From: Tatumella citrea
GTDB taxonomy: Bacteria > Pseudomonadota > Gammaproteobacteria > Enterobacterales > Enterobacteriaceae
DNA: 64,000 bases
Assembly: GCF_002163585.1 (NCBI RefSeq)
Contig: NZ_CP015579.1
Location: 1,364,001 to 1,428,000 of the forward strand
Direction: 5' to 3'
A program made the position numbers and the translations under genes. Below are positions 44,488-54,546 of this stretch, one piece after another. Numbering within the stretch: the first letter of the stretch is position 1; the number at the start of each line of letters is the position of its first letter. The notes under the pieces are model-generated. The model had not been told where the DNA came from, ran no database searches, and saw only the letters and a program-made list of their open reading frames with translations.

Positions 44488-46209
44488 TTAACGCAACCAG
44501 TTAGTTTTTGCCAGATCGATAACTTGATCGCCCCGTCCGTTAATAATTGCCCGTAGCATATACAGACTGAATCCTTTGGCCTGTTCCAGTTTGACTTTAG
44601 GCGGCATAACCAGTTCTTCCCTGGCCGTTGTCACATCTACCAGGACCGGGCCCGGGTGCGCAAAAGCCTGCTGCAGTGCTTCGGTCAGTTCTGATGCTTT
44701 TTCAACATGAATACCTTTGATATTACAGGCCGCGGCAATTGCGGCAAAATCCGGATTATCCAGCTCAGTACCATCTGTCAGAAATCCACCCGCTTTCATC
44801 TCCATGGCCACAAAACCAAGCACACTGTTATTGAAAATAATCAGTTTAACCGGCAACTTATGTTGCGCGATGGATAGCAGGTCTCCCATCAACATGGCAA
44901 ATCCTCCGTCACCGCACAAGGCAACGACCTGACGTGCTCTGTCAACGGTCTGCGCTCCCATCGCCTGAGGCATTGCATTGGCCATAGAACCGTGATTAAA
45001 CGACCCGAGCAGGCGGCGCTTACCGTTCATTTTCAGGTAACGGGCAGCCCATACTGTCGGGGTACCGACATCGCAGGTGAAAATGGCATCATCATTGGCC
45101 AGTTTACTGATTTGATCGGCCAGATATTGCGGATGGATCGGCAGTTTATCGTTGGGGGTTGCCAGATCATCCAGATCTTTACGCGAGTCGTGATAATTTT
45201 CGATAGCTCTGTCGAGATGCTTACGATCCTGCTTCTCCTGCAGGCGTGGCAGCAACAGTTGTAGTGTTGCTTTAACATCTCCAATAACCGGAAAGTCCAC
45301 ATGACAATGCGCACCCAGGCTATCAGCCGATAAATCCAGTTGAACGACTTTGGCTTCCGTCGGGTAAAAAGCCCGGTAGGGGAATCGGGTACCCAGCAAC
45401 ACCAGAGTATCAGCATTCAACATGGCATGATAACCCGAGGAGAAGCCAATAAAGCCGGTCATTCCCACATCATAAGGATTATCGTATTCAAGATGTTCTT
45501 TGCCACGTAACGCGTGAACTATCGGCGCCTTCAGCATTTTGGCCAGTTCAGTAACCTGCTGATGTGCACCGGCACAGCCACTGCCACACAGCAGAGTAAT
45601 ATTTTGTGACTGATTCAGCATGGCTGCCAGTGTATCCAGTTGCAGCAGAGGAGGAACGGTGACAGGTAACGCCGGCGGGTACCAGGCTAATGGCGCATGT
45701 TCCGGGGCGGGTTCCAATGCAATATCACCAGGTAAAACAATGACCGATACCCCTTTGTTCAGTATGGCTTTACGCATGGCTATTGCCAGAACTACCGGTA
45801 ACTGTTCCGGATTGGACACCAGTTCACAATAGTGGCTGCACTCTTTAAACAGCTCCTGAGGATGAGTTTCCTGAAAATAGTTGCTGCCAATTTCGCTGGA
45901 GGGAATGTGGGCGGCAATCGCCAGAACCGGAACGTTATTGCGGTGACAGTCAAATAATCCATTGATCAGATGGAGGTTACCGGGCCCGCAGGATCCGGCA
46001 CATACCGCCAGTTGCCCTGTGACCATCGCCTCGGCGCCCGCAGCAAAAGCAGCGGCTTCTTCGTGGCGGGTAGACATCCATTCGATAGTTTTCAGGTTAT
46101 TCAGGCTGTCACTGATTCCGTTTAATGAGTCACCTGTGACTCCCCAAATCCGTTTAACACCGGCAAGTTCCAGGCTTTTTACGATAAACGAGGCAACCGT
46201 ATTCTTCAT
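44488..46209 (-). CDS. poxB: Pyruvate dehydrogenase (quinone), pyruvate oxidase
   Basis: PoxB decarboxylates pyruvate to acetate and CO2 and passes electrons to ubiquinone at the membrane. The 573-residue protein (E. coli 572) has the ThDP-fold N-terminus ([10 protein letters not shown], the catalytic Glu in [14 protein letters not shown]). A central FAD domain follows, then the C-terminal ThDP motif [21 protein letters not shown] with Mg ligands, and a lipid-binding tail. In E. coli it is sigma-S controlled. It is the first gene of poxB-ltaE. Confidence 0.96.
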   Translation of the reverse strand: MKNTVASFIVKSLELAGVKRIWGVTGDSLNGISDSLNNLKTIEWMSTRHEEAAAFAAGAEAMVTGQLAVCAGSCGPGNLHLINGLFDCHRNNVPVLAIAAHIPSSEIGSNYFQETHPQELFKECSHYCELVSNPEQLPVVLAIAMRKAILNKGVSVIVLPGDIALEPAPEHAPLAWYPPALPVTVPPLLQLDTLAAMLNQSQNITLLCGSGCAGAHQQVTELAKMLKAPIVHALRGKEHLEYDNPYDVGMTGFIGFSSGYHAMLNADTLVLLGTRFPYRAFYPTEAKVVQLDLSADSLGAHCHVDFPVIGDVKATLQLLLPRLQEKQDRKHLDRAIENYHDSRKDLDDLATPNDKLPIHPQYLADQISKLANDDAIFTCDVGTPTVWAARYLKMNGKRRLLGSFNHGSMANAMPQAMGAQTVDRARQVVALCGDGGFAMLMGDLLSIAQHKLPVKLIIFNNSVLGFVAMEMKAGGFLTDGTELDNPDFAAIAAACNIKGIHVEKASELTEALQQAFAHPGPVLVDVTTAREELVMPPKVKLEQAKGFSLYMLRAIINGRGDQVIDLAKTNWLR

Positions 46210-46276
46210 TCTCTACTCCTGTGATAGTGAAACCGGTACTGTGAAGTATCAATTTACGGCAGAAATAATGAACAAA

Positions 46277-46283
46277 AGTGTAG
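46277..46283 (-). promoter_or_regulatory. Possible sigma-S-type -10 of poxB
   Basis: CTACACT on the minus strand, 68 bp before the poxB ATG, close to the sigma-S -10 CTATACT. Motif reading only. Confidence 0.3.
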
Positions 46284-46576
46284 CTTATATAATGAAGCCC
46301 GACAGGATGTTGAGTGGCATTGCTGCTGCCTGAGACCCGGGAAAGAGAAACGGGATGGTTAAATACGCGTGAAGCTTACTTTGGCAATCAGGCCGTCTGT
46401 AAGAGATATGTGAGCGGGAATAGCTGTGCATTGATCATGATATGACAGGCGCAGCCGCTTAAAATCAACTATCTTTGGCTGGGAGTCAGGTAAGTCGCCA
46501 CGGTCTGATTAACTACCGTCCGGCTGCTGAATTTACAGCATTTCTAATGCCTTTCCAACGGAGTGATGAGTGACTG
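46284..46576. other. Intergenic region between poxB and ybjD
   Basis: About 290 bp (367 bp between the two genes) with no coding frame seen. E. coli has hcp-hcr, lysO and aqpZ in this interval; no trace is visible. Confidence 0.4.
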
Positions 46577-48211
46577 ATGATGCTGGAACATATTGAGATA
46601 AAAGACTTTCGTGGAATAGCTTACTTATCATTGCCGTTTAAGCAGGTCATGCTGTTAATAGGCGAAAATACCTGGGGTAAATCCAGCTTACTGGATGCAC
46701 TTAGTCTCAGTTTATCGCCACAAGCCATGGATTATCGTTTTACATCCCGTGATTTTTTTCTGACACGGGATAACTCCCCGGCCCCGCGATGTCATATTTT
46801 GCTGACTCTCACTTTTGGTGCGGAGGCAGATGCGTTGCCTGATTCACTGAAAACTCTGCTGACAGAAACGTCCGGTGGAGGGCGGGTCTTACGTTACGGC
46901 GTATATGCCGTGCTGGAAGAAGGGCAACCCCGCCAGTATTGCCAGTTTCCTGACAGGTCAGACCTGTCTGAGACTGAAGCCAGTAATGCCGCAGAATCTT
47001 TGCGTCGTCTGTTTCCGGTACTGCGCTTACGTGATGCCCGCTTTAATGCCAGGCAGCCCGGGTCGCACCGGAGGCTGGCAGACGCAACTTATGCGTCAGA
47101 AACAGCCGAACAATTGACAACGTTATCAGACCGTTTTGCAGATCCTGTCCGGGGTGTCAGTGCCAGTCTGATACGCCAGGCTCTGGAGACCCTGTATCAG
47201 CTTGCAGATCACTATTTCCGGATTCAGCGCTCAGCGGTACCTGTTGATAGCCAGGAAGTTGCTTCGTTACGTAATGATTTACCCTGGCAGCAACTCAGCA
47301 ATCTTAGCCGTCGTATTGCCGCAATGCCTGAGAGTGAACGCGATCCCTGGTTACTGGAACTTTTTTCTGCGGTGTTACAGCCTCAACCAACAAATATTTT
47401 GTCGGACAGAGCCAGACCGATACTGCTGCTGGAAGACCCTGAAACACGATTGCATCCGAGGATGCTGTCTGTGACCTGGGAATTTCTCAGCCTGCTGCCG
47501 CTGCAAAAAATTGTGACTACTAATTCGGCAGAACTGCTTTCCATGGTCACACTGGAGAGCATTTGCCGGCTGGATCGCGGCAGACAATCCACCACCAGTC
47601 GTCAGTTGTCGGCCGGACAACTGCCCTCTGATGAATTACGTAAAATCACCTTTCATATTCAGGTTAACCGACCGTCTGCCTTGTTTGCCCGTTGCTGGTT
47701 GCTGGTGGAAGGCGAGACTGAGGTCTGGATGATTAATGAACTGGCACGCCAGTCGGGATTATCGTTAACTTCTGAAGGAATATGTGTGGTGGAGTTTGCT
47801 CAGGCCGGGCTGAAGCCACTTCTCAAATATGCGCGTCTGATGGGAATCCCGTGGCATGTTCTGACCGATGGCGATGAAGCCGGTAACAAATATGCGGCGG
47901 TAGCCCAAAGCCAGCTGGCAGAGCAGCAGCAGGTACGCCATCACCTGACCCGCTTTCCGGCAAAGGACATTGAGCATTATTTTTACCGGCAGGGCTTTGC
48001 CGATATCTATCGTCAGATTGCCGGGCTGTCACCGGAGGCGGGAGTGAATATGCACCGTGTCATTACCCGTGCGATCCAACGCAGCTCAAAACCGTCACTG
48101 GCGATTGCAGTGGCATCGGCGGTCGCTGATCGTGGGGTACAGTCGATTCCTATGCTGCTGAGAAAGATGCTGGGCAGAGTGCGCGGGCTGGCGCAAGGTA
48201 AACATCCCTGA
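46577..48211 (+). CDS. ybjD: YbjD, OLD-family ATP-dependent endonuclease (DUF2813)
   Basis: The 544-residue protein joins an N-terminal SMC/ABC-type ATPase to a C-terminal Toprim nuclease domain. Walker A is GENTWGKSS (about 29-37); the ABC Walker B is LLLEDPETRLHP (about residue 280). The Toprim residues are Glu in LLVEGETEVW and Asp-x-Asp in LTDGDEAG. OLD-family class 1 proteins are nucleases, several linked to phage defence or DNA repair; the role of enterobacterial YbjD is not known. It resembles E. coli YbjD at both ends but the middle (about 90-260) is more diverged. The start is the first of two ATGs. Confidence 0.9.
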   Translation: MMLEHIEIKDFRGIAYLSLPFKQVMLLIGENTWGKSSLLDALSLSLSPQAMDYRFTSRDFFLTRDNSPAPRCHILLTLTFGAEADALPDSLKTLLTETSGGGRVLRYGVYAVLEEGQPRQYCQFPDRSDLSETEASNAAESLRRLFPVLRLRDARFNARQPGSHRRLADATYASETAEQLTTLSDRFADPVRGVSASLIRQALETLYQLADHYFRIQRSAVPVDSQEVASLRNDLPWQQLSNLSRRIAAMPESERDPWLLELFSAVLQPQPTNILSDRARPILLLEDPETRLHPRMLSVTWEFLSLLPLQKIVTTNSAELLSMVTLESICRLDRGRQSTTSRQLSAGQLPSDELRKITFHIQVNRPSALFARCWLLVEGETEVWMINELARQSGLSLTSEGICVVEFAQAGLKPLLKYARLMGIPWHVLTDGDEAGNKYAAVAQSQLAEQQQVRHHLTRFPAKDIEHYFYRQGFADIYRQIAGLSPEAGVNMHRVITRAIQRSSKPSLAIAVASAVADRGVQSIPMLLRKMLGRVRGLAQGKHP

Positions 48212-48261
48212 CCCCCGGGATTTAACGTGCTGTGCGGGGGATACTTGCGCAGCCCGTTGGA

Positions 48262-48489
48262 TTATGACAGATTAATTCCAGCGTCATTGACAGGAATAAT
48301 CAGACTTGCCTGGTTGCCTTTGGCGCCTTCGCTGGCGTTAAAATTAACTTTCTGGCCAGCTTTAAGTGTTTTATATCCTTCCATCTGAATGGTGGAGTAA
48401 TGTGCAAAAATATCTTCACCTCCTGTGTCCGGACAAATAAAACCAAATCCTTTGGCATTGTTAAACCATTTTACAAAACCCGTTTCCAT
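48262..48489 (-). CDS. cspD: Cold-shock-like protein CspD
   Basis: The 75-residue protein is a single OB-fold with RNP motifs KGFGFI and DIFAHYS. E. coli CspD binds single-stranded DNA and inhibits replication in stationary phase. Start ATG 48489 (METGFVKWFNNAKGFGFI); the frame to 48612 lies in the leader. Position next to clpS, divergent, fits CspD and not a cold-inducible CspA. Confidence 0.95.
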   Translation of the reverse strand: METGFVKWFNNAKGFGFICPDTGGEDIFAHYSTIQMEGYKTLKAGQKVNFNASEGAKGNQASLIIPVNDAGINLS

Positions 48490-48793
48490 GTGACGATGCC
48501 TCTCACCTGAATTGCAAAATTGAAAAGAAGATGGCTGAAAAAAGTCGCCATCTGATGAAAAAACAGACAAGCCGTAAACTGAGACTATCTCTTTGCCTGT
48601 ATTTATCGTCAAGAAATTCAGACATGCAGTAACAGATAATTGCTCAAACTTTGAAGTAGTTAACGCTATGGGATATTGAAGCGAGCATGTTTTATCTTTA
48701 TCAATCGGGTTGCAGGCTGCGCATCATTTTTGCAGCATGATAGACTTAGCGGATGAAACTTACGCAAAGTAGCGGGCACTTCAGTGGGATATT
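48490..48793. promoter_or_regulatory. Divergent cspD/clpS promoter region
   Basis: 304 bp without a gene. It contains the promoters of cspD and clpSA and, on the cspD side, a leader with an AT-rich start. I see no clear hairpin. Confidence 0.35.
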
Positions 48794-49117
48794 ATGGCGA
48801 ACACTAACGACTGGCTGAATTTTGAACACCTTGCAGAGGATAAAATCCGTGAGGAGCTAAAGCCACCGTCTATGTATAAGGTCATTTTGAACAATGACGA
48901 TTATACACCTATGGAATTTGTTATTGACGTACTGCAAAAGTTCTTTTCTTATGATACTGAACGCGCAACGCAGTTAATGCTGACGGTACATTACGAAGGA
49001 AAGGCCATTTGTGGTGTGTTTACTGCCGAAGTGGCAGAAACTAAAGTCGTCAGAGTGAACCAGTACGCACGGGAAAATGAACATCCCTTGCTGTGCACTC
49101 TGGAAAAAGCTGATTAA
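48794..49117 (+). CDS. clpS: ClpS adaptor of the ClpAP protease
   Basis: ClpS delivers N-end-rule substrates to ClpA. The 107-residue protein has the flexible N-terminus and the core with [16 protein letters not shown] (the NDD-Y-P motif that binds the N-degron), a conserved His in [14 protein letters not shown] and VAETKV. It lies 52 bp before clpA in one transcript. aat, which makes N-degrons, is nearby. Confidence 0.97.
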   Translation: MANTNDWLNFEHLAEDKIREELKPPSMYKVILNNDDYTPMEFVIDVLQKFFSYDTERATQLMLTVHYEGKAICGVFTAEVAETKVVRVNQYARENEHPLLCTLEKAD

Positions 49118-49169
49118 GCCACCATATATACAGGCAGACATCAGAGCGTTAATTGAGGGGAGGTGCCTT

Positions 49170-51452
49170 ATGCTCAATCAAGAACTGGAACTCAGTTTAA
49201 ATATGGCTTTCGCCAGGGCGCGGGAGCACCACCATGAGTTTATGACAGTGGAACACCTGTTACTGGCATTGATCAGTAACCCGTCAGCACGCGAAGCACT
49301 TGAAGCCTGCTCAGTGGATTTGGGAGTTCTGCGTCAGGAACTTGAAACCTTCATCGAAAAAACTACCCCGGTCCTTCCGGACAGTGATGCAGAACGTGAT
49401 ACCCAGCCGACGCTAAGCTTCCAGCGGGTATTGCAACGTGCTGTATTCCATGTGCAGTCTTCCGGCCGCAGTGAAGTCAACGGTGCGAATGTGCTGGTGG
49501 CAATTTTCAGCGAGCAGGAGTCTCAGGCGGCATATTTGCTGCGTAAGCATGAAGTCAGCCGTCTGGACGTGGTGAACTTTATTTCTCACGGGACCCGTAA
49601 AGACGAATCTGACAGTTCGCCGAATACGGAGAACCAGGCCAATAACGAAGAACAGAGTGCAGGCGGGGAGGAACGTATGGAGAACTTCACCACCAATCTG
49701 AATCAGCTGGCCAGGGTCGGCGGTATCGACCCGTTAATTGGCCGGGACAAAGAGCTGGAAAGAGCGGTGCAGGTATTGTGTCGCCGCCGTAAGAATAACC
49801 CGTTGCTGGTGGGTGAGTCCGGGGTCGGTAAAACCGCAATTGCCGAAGGTCTGGCATGGCGCATCGAACAGGGTGATGTCCCTGAGGTGATGAAAGACTG
49901 CACTCTGTATTCACTGGATATCGGTTCTCTGCTGGCCGGGACTAAGTATCGTGGTGATTTCGAGAAACGCTTTAAAGCGTTACTGAAACAGCTGGAGCAA
50001 GATGAGAACAGCATTCTGTTTATCGATGAGATCCATACCATCATCGGTGCCGGTGCTGCCTCCGGAGGCCAGGTCGATGCCGCTAATCTGATTAAACCAC
50101 TGCTTTCCAGTGGCAAAATCAGAGTGATGGGCTCAACGACTTACCAGGAATACAGCTCGATTTTCGAAAAAGATCGTGCGCTGGCCCGTCGTTTCCAGAA
50201 AATTGATATCACGGAACCTTCTGCCGAAGAGACTATCCAGATTATCAATGGCCTGAAAGCGAAATACGAAGCGCATCATGATGTTCGTTACACCGCAAAA
50301 GCGGTGCGCGCGGCAGTTGAGTTAGCTGTGAAATACATTAATGATCGTCATTTGCCTGATAAAGCGATCGACGTTATTGATGAAGCGGGAGCCAGGGCGC
50401 GTCTGGTGCCACAGAGCAAACGCAAAAAAACCATCAACGTTCAGGATATCGAATCTGTAGTGGCGCGTATTGCCCGGATTCCGGAGCAAAGCGTTTCAGC
50501 TACGGATAAAGATACCTTACGTAATCTGGATTCACGGCTGAAAATGCTGGTGTTTGGACAGAATAACGCTATCGACGCACTGGCTGAAGCGATCAAAATG
50601 AGCCGTGCGGGATTAGGGCAGGATCATAAACCTGTAGGATCATTCCTGTTTGCCGGCCCTACCGGTGTAGGTAAAACAGAGGTGACAGTACAACTGGCCA
50701 AAGCGTTAGGCATTGAGCTGTTGCGCTTCGATATGTCTGAATACATGGAACGACATACTGTAAGCCGTCTGATTGGTGCCCCTCCGGGATATGTTGGTTT
50801 TGACCAGGGTGGATTACTGACCGATGCGGTGATTAAACATCCTCACTCAGTGGTATTGCTTGATGAAATCGAAAAAGCGCATCCTGATGTGTTCAACCTG
50901 CTGTTGCAGGTGATGGATAACGGCACACTGACGGATAATAACGGCCGTAAAGCCGATTTCCGTAATGTGGTACTGGTCATGACGACCAACGCAGGGGTTC
51001 GTGAAACTGAACGTAAATCGATTGGTTTGATCCATCAGGATAATACGACAGATGCGATGGAAGAGATTAAAAAGACCTTTACGCCGGAATTCCGTAACCG
51101 TCTGGATAATATCATCTGGTTTGATCATCTCTCTGCAGAGGTTATCCATCAGGTAGTGGACAAATTCATTGTCGAACTACAGGCACAGCTGGACCAGAAA
51201 GGTGTTTCTCTGGAAGTGAGTGATGAAGCCCGTGACTGGCTGGCTGAAAAAGGCTATGACAAAGCAATGGGTGCACGACCAATGGCCCGCACGGTACAGG
51301 AAAATCTGAAGAAACCGCTGGCGAATGAGCTGCTGTTTGGTTCGTTGGTTGACGGCGGGTCGGTGACTGTAGCACTGGACAAAACCAGTAATACGTTAAC
51401 CTACCACTTCGAGAGTGCTGAGAAGCGCAAAGCAGCAGGTACGGTGCATTGA
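49170..51452 (+). CDS. clpA: ATP-dependent Clp protease ATP-binding subunit ClpA
   Basis: ClpA is the AAA+ unfoldase partner of ClpP. The 760-residue protein starts at ATG 49170 with GGGGAGGTG upstream. It has the Clp-N double repeat (1-145), AAA-1 with Walker A GESGVGKT and Walker B ILFIDEIH, AAA-2 with GPTGVGKT and VLLDEIEKAHP, and the IGF-type ClpP loop (KSIGLIHQ). The C-terminus is the D2-small domain. A strong terminator follows. Confidence 0.97.
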   Translation: MLNQELELSLNMAFARAREHHHEFMTVEHLLLALISNPSAREALEACSVDLGVLRQELETFIEKTTPVLPDSDAERDTQPTLSFQRVLQRAVFHVQSSGRSEVNGANVLVAIFSEQESQAAYLLRKHEVSRLDVVNFISHGTRKDESDSSPNTENQANNEEQSAGGEERMENFTTNLNQLARVGGIDPLIGRDKELERAVQVLCRRRKNNPLLVGESGVGKTAIAEGLAWRIEQGDVPEVMKDCTLYSLDIGSLLAGTKYRGDFEKRFKALLKQLEQDENSILFIDEIHTIIGAGAASGGQVDAANLIKPLLSSGKIRVMGSTTYQEYSSIFEKDRALARRFQKIDITEPSAEETIQIINGLKAKYEAHHDVRYTAKAVRAAVELAVKYINDRHLPDKAIDVIDEAGARARLVPQSKRKKTINVQDIESVVARIARIPEQSVSATDKDTLRNLDSRLKMLVFGQNNAIDALAEAIKMSRAGLGQDHKPVGSFLFAGPTGVGKTEVTVQLAKALGIELLRFDMSEYMERHTVSRLIGAPPGYVGFDQGGLLTDAVIKHPHSVVLLDEIEKAHPDVFNLLLQVMDNGTLTDNNGRKADFRNVVLVMTTNAGVRETERKSIGLIHQDNTTDAMEEIKKTFTPEFRNRLDNIIWFDHLSAEVIHQVVDKFIVELQAQLDQKGVSLEVSDEARDWLAEKGYDKAMGARPMARTVQENLKKPLANELLFGSLVDGGSVTVALDKTSNTLTYHFESAEKRKAAGTVH

Positions 51453-51478
51453 TCCGTTATCGTGTTCAGTAAAAACAG

Positions 51479-51503
51479 AAGGCCGGATATTCCGGCCTTT
51501 TTT
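51479..51503. terminator. Terminator of clpA
   Basis: AAGGCCGGA pairs with TCCGGCCTT (51479-51499), followed by TTTTTT. 26 bp after the clpA stop. It may also serve the convergent infA. Confidence 0.85.
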
Positions 51504-51538
51504 ATGCCGCTATTTCAGGCAAATTATTTTACTGAAAA

Positions 51539-52104
<566 letters not shown>

Positions 52105-52803
52105 CTAAATCACCGGGCCTGACTGCCAGCAATTTGCATCCAACTGCAGGTCCTGCAATGTACTGATCTGTTGCAGGTAGTGACGACGAGGAATCTCTCT
52201 CACCCCCAACGATGCTGTATGTGGATTAAGGATTTGGCAATCAATAAGCTGCCCGCCATGGGCTGAAAAATGTTGGCAAAACTTCATTAGCCCGGTTTTA
52301 GAGGCATTTTCAGCGCGGCTGAACATTGATTCAGCACAAAACAACTGGCCGAGCGCCATCCCATATAAACCGCCAGTTAACTTACCGCCATCCCAAACTT
52401 CAACGGAGTGTGCCAGACCGGCGCAAAACAGTTCCTGCCAGGCAGCGATGACTTCATTGGTAATCCAGGTCCCGTCTTCGCGTTGTGTAGCACAGCCATG
52501 AATAACCGACGAAAAGTCCCGGTCGATGGTTACCGTGTAGCGGGATGTCCGTTGAAAACGGGCCATACTACGACTGATATGGAATTCTGTCGGATACAAT
52601 ACTGCCCGCGGGTCAGGAGACCACCAAAGTAGCGGATCCTGCTCTGAAAACCACGGGAAAATACCCTGACGATAGGCACTGACCATTCTTTCCACAGAAA
52701 GATCGCCACCGAAAGCCAGTAATCCATCAGGCTCACGCAATGCAGATCGAGGATCCGGAAAACTTACCGGGTGCTCAGACAATTGTGGCAAATACAGTGG
52801 CAT
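52105..52803 (-). CDS. aat: Leucyl/phenylalanyl-tRNA-protein transferase
   Basis: Aat adds Leu or Phe to proteins with N-terminal Lys or Arg, creating N-degrons for ClpS. The 232-residue protein has the family blocks [58 protein letters not shown] and RRHYLQQ. It follows cydC by 9 nt, so it is probably cotranscribed with cydDC. Confidence 0.96.
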   Translation of the reverse strand: MPLYLPQLSEHPVSFPDPRSALREPDGLLAFGGDLSVERMVSAYRQGIFPWFSEQDPLLWWSPDPRAVLYPTEFHISRSMARFQRTSRYTVTIDRDFSSVIHGCATQREDGTWITNEVIAAWQELFCAGLAHSVEVWDGGKLTGGLYGMALGQLFCAESMFSRAENASKTGLMKFCQHFSAHGGQLIDCQILNPHTASLGVREIPRRHYLQQISTLQDLQLDANCWQSGPVI

Positions 52804-52812
52804 GGTTGTTGT

Positions 52813-54546
52813 TCATTCACCGGTTAAACGCTGGCAAAATTGCCGGTAGCGGCCATGAAGCTTCAATAGCTGTTGATGGCTGCCTTGTTCGATGATCCCG
52901 CCATTTTCCATAACGCAGATTCGATCCATTTTATCCAGACCATTCAGGCGGTGGGTAACCATGATAACGGTTTTACCCTGAGTGACGCGCTGTAACAGCT
53001 CAAGGATCTGTTGTTCAGTGCTGGCATCCAGCCCCTCAGTGGGTTCATCAAGTAGCCAGAGATCACCCTGGTGCAATAATGCACGGGCTATGGCTAAACG
53101 GCGTAGCTCTCCACCTGACAGCGTCCGGCCACCTTCACCCATCCAACTGTCCAGACCTTCATTTTCAAGTAATGCATCCAGACCAGTGAGTTGTAGCACG
53201 GCGATGAGTTCACTGTCACTACTGTTATCTGCGGCAAGCCGCAGGTTATCACGCAAAGTCTGGTTAAATAATGCCACTCGTTGCGTAACCACACTGGTTC
53301 TCTGACGAAGTGAAGTTTCGTCCCATTCCTTAAGGGGCAGCTGGTTAAAGCAAATGTTACCCTGCAGCGGATCAGCTGCCCTGGTCAGCAGCTGGAGTAG
53401 AGTTGACTTACCGCAGCCAGTAAAACCGAGAAGCGCAATTTTTTCTCCGCAACTGACTTGCAGATTAAGCCCGTCGAGGACCAGTTGCTGTTGACCAGGA
53501 TAAGCAAAACTCAGGTCAGTTACCTTCAATGCAATACCGGTGGTCTGTGATGCCGTGGATTGAGCGGGAAATATCACCTGTGGAGGTTTATCTAACAGCT
53601 CAGTTAAGCGGCGGGCCGACAGTACAACCCTTGAGATGTGCAGAAATGATGCTGCTACCGGTCCCAGCGATTCGAAAGCCGCCAGTGCGCAGAAGGCAAA
53701 CAAAGCAATGAATGTCGGATCCTGTCCGGGAGAGTTCAGCCACAGCGAACCCAGCCATAATATCATACAGACGGTTATTCCGGTGATGATCATCAGGACG
53801 CTTTGTGATGCTGCGTTCAGAGAATGTTGTTGCTGCTTTGCATCAGCTAAATTCTGTCCGGTCTGAGATAACTGCTGTTGCCAGTGTTTATCATGTTGAT
53901 AAATTTTCAGCTCTGCCATGCTGCTCAGCCAGCGTGTCAGTTGCAGGCGGTAAGCAGCACTCAGTGCGGTTACCTGCTGTCCTGAAGAAACACCCAACCG
54001 GTAAAACAGTATCGGAAGCAGCAGCAGGCTTAACAACATAATGCCGCCTGTTATCAGGGCCAGCGGCAGGCTCAGAAAACTCAGGCCGAAAGTCACGGCA
54101 ATAATCACCAGTAATGCTCCCGCCAGTGGCGAGAGAACCCGCAGATACAGGTGATCCAGATTATCAACATCGGCAACAAAACGATTTAACAGATCACCCT
54201 GGCGAAATTCAGCTAAGCCGGCAGGGGAGAGGGGGAACAGTTTGCTGAAGGTATAGACCCGCAGATGCTGTAACACACGAAAAGTACCGTCGTGACTGAC
54301 CAGTCGTTCAAAATAGCGGGCGGCAGTGCGAATAATGGCTGCCCCTCTGACACCGGCTGCCGGCAACATATAGTTAAAACTGTACAGACCTGCTGTGCCG
54401 GCCAGTGCGGAGGCTGCCAGAAACCAGCCGGAAAGCGTCAACAGGCTGATACTGGCCAGCAGAGTCACAATGGCCAGTAGCAGGCCAAGTGAAAGCAGTA
54501 ATCCATGCCGCCGCCACAGACGCAGAAAAGGTAACAACGCACTCAT
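52813..54546 (-). CDS. cydC: Heterodimeric ABC transporter CydDC, subunit CydC
   Basis: CydDC exports glutathione and cysteine to the periplasm and is needed for cytochrome bd assembly. The 577-residue half-transporter has six N-terminal helices (SWF-type exporter domain) and a C-terminal ATPase with Walker A GFTGCGKST, signature LSGGELRRLAIARAL and Walker B LWLLDEPTEGLD. Its start overlaps the cydD stop by 4 nt (ATGA). Confidence 0.95.
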   Translation of the reverse strand: MSALLPFLRLWRRHGLLLSLGLLLAIVTLLASISLLTLSGWFLAASALAGTAGLYSFNYMLPAAGVRGAAIIRTAARYFERLVSHDGTFRVLQHLRVYTFSKLFPLSPAGLAEFRQGDLLNRFVADVDNLDHLYLRVLSPLAGALLVIIAVTFGLSFLSLPLALITGGIMLLSLLLLPILFYRLGVSSGQQVTALSAAYRLQLTRWLSSMAELKIYQHDKHWQQQLSQTGQNLADAKQQQHSLNAASQSVLMIITGITVCMILWLGSLWLNSPGQDPTFIALFAFCALAAFESLGPVAASFLHISRVVLSARRLTELLDKPPQVIFPAQSTASQTTGIALKVTDLSFAYPGQQQLVLDGLNLQVSCGEKIALLGFTGCGKSTLLQLLTRAADPLQGNICFNQLPLKEWDETSLRQRTSVVTQRVALFNQTLRDNLRLAADNSSDSELIAVLQLTGLDALLENEGLDSWMGEGGRTLSGGELRRLAIARALLHQGDLWLLDEPTEGLDASTEQQILELLQRVTQGKTVIMVTHRLNGLDKMDRICVMENGGIIEQGSHQQLLKLHGRYRQFCQRLTGE

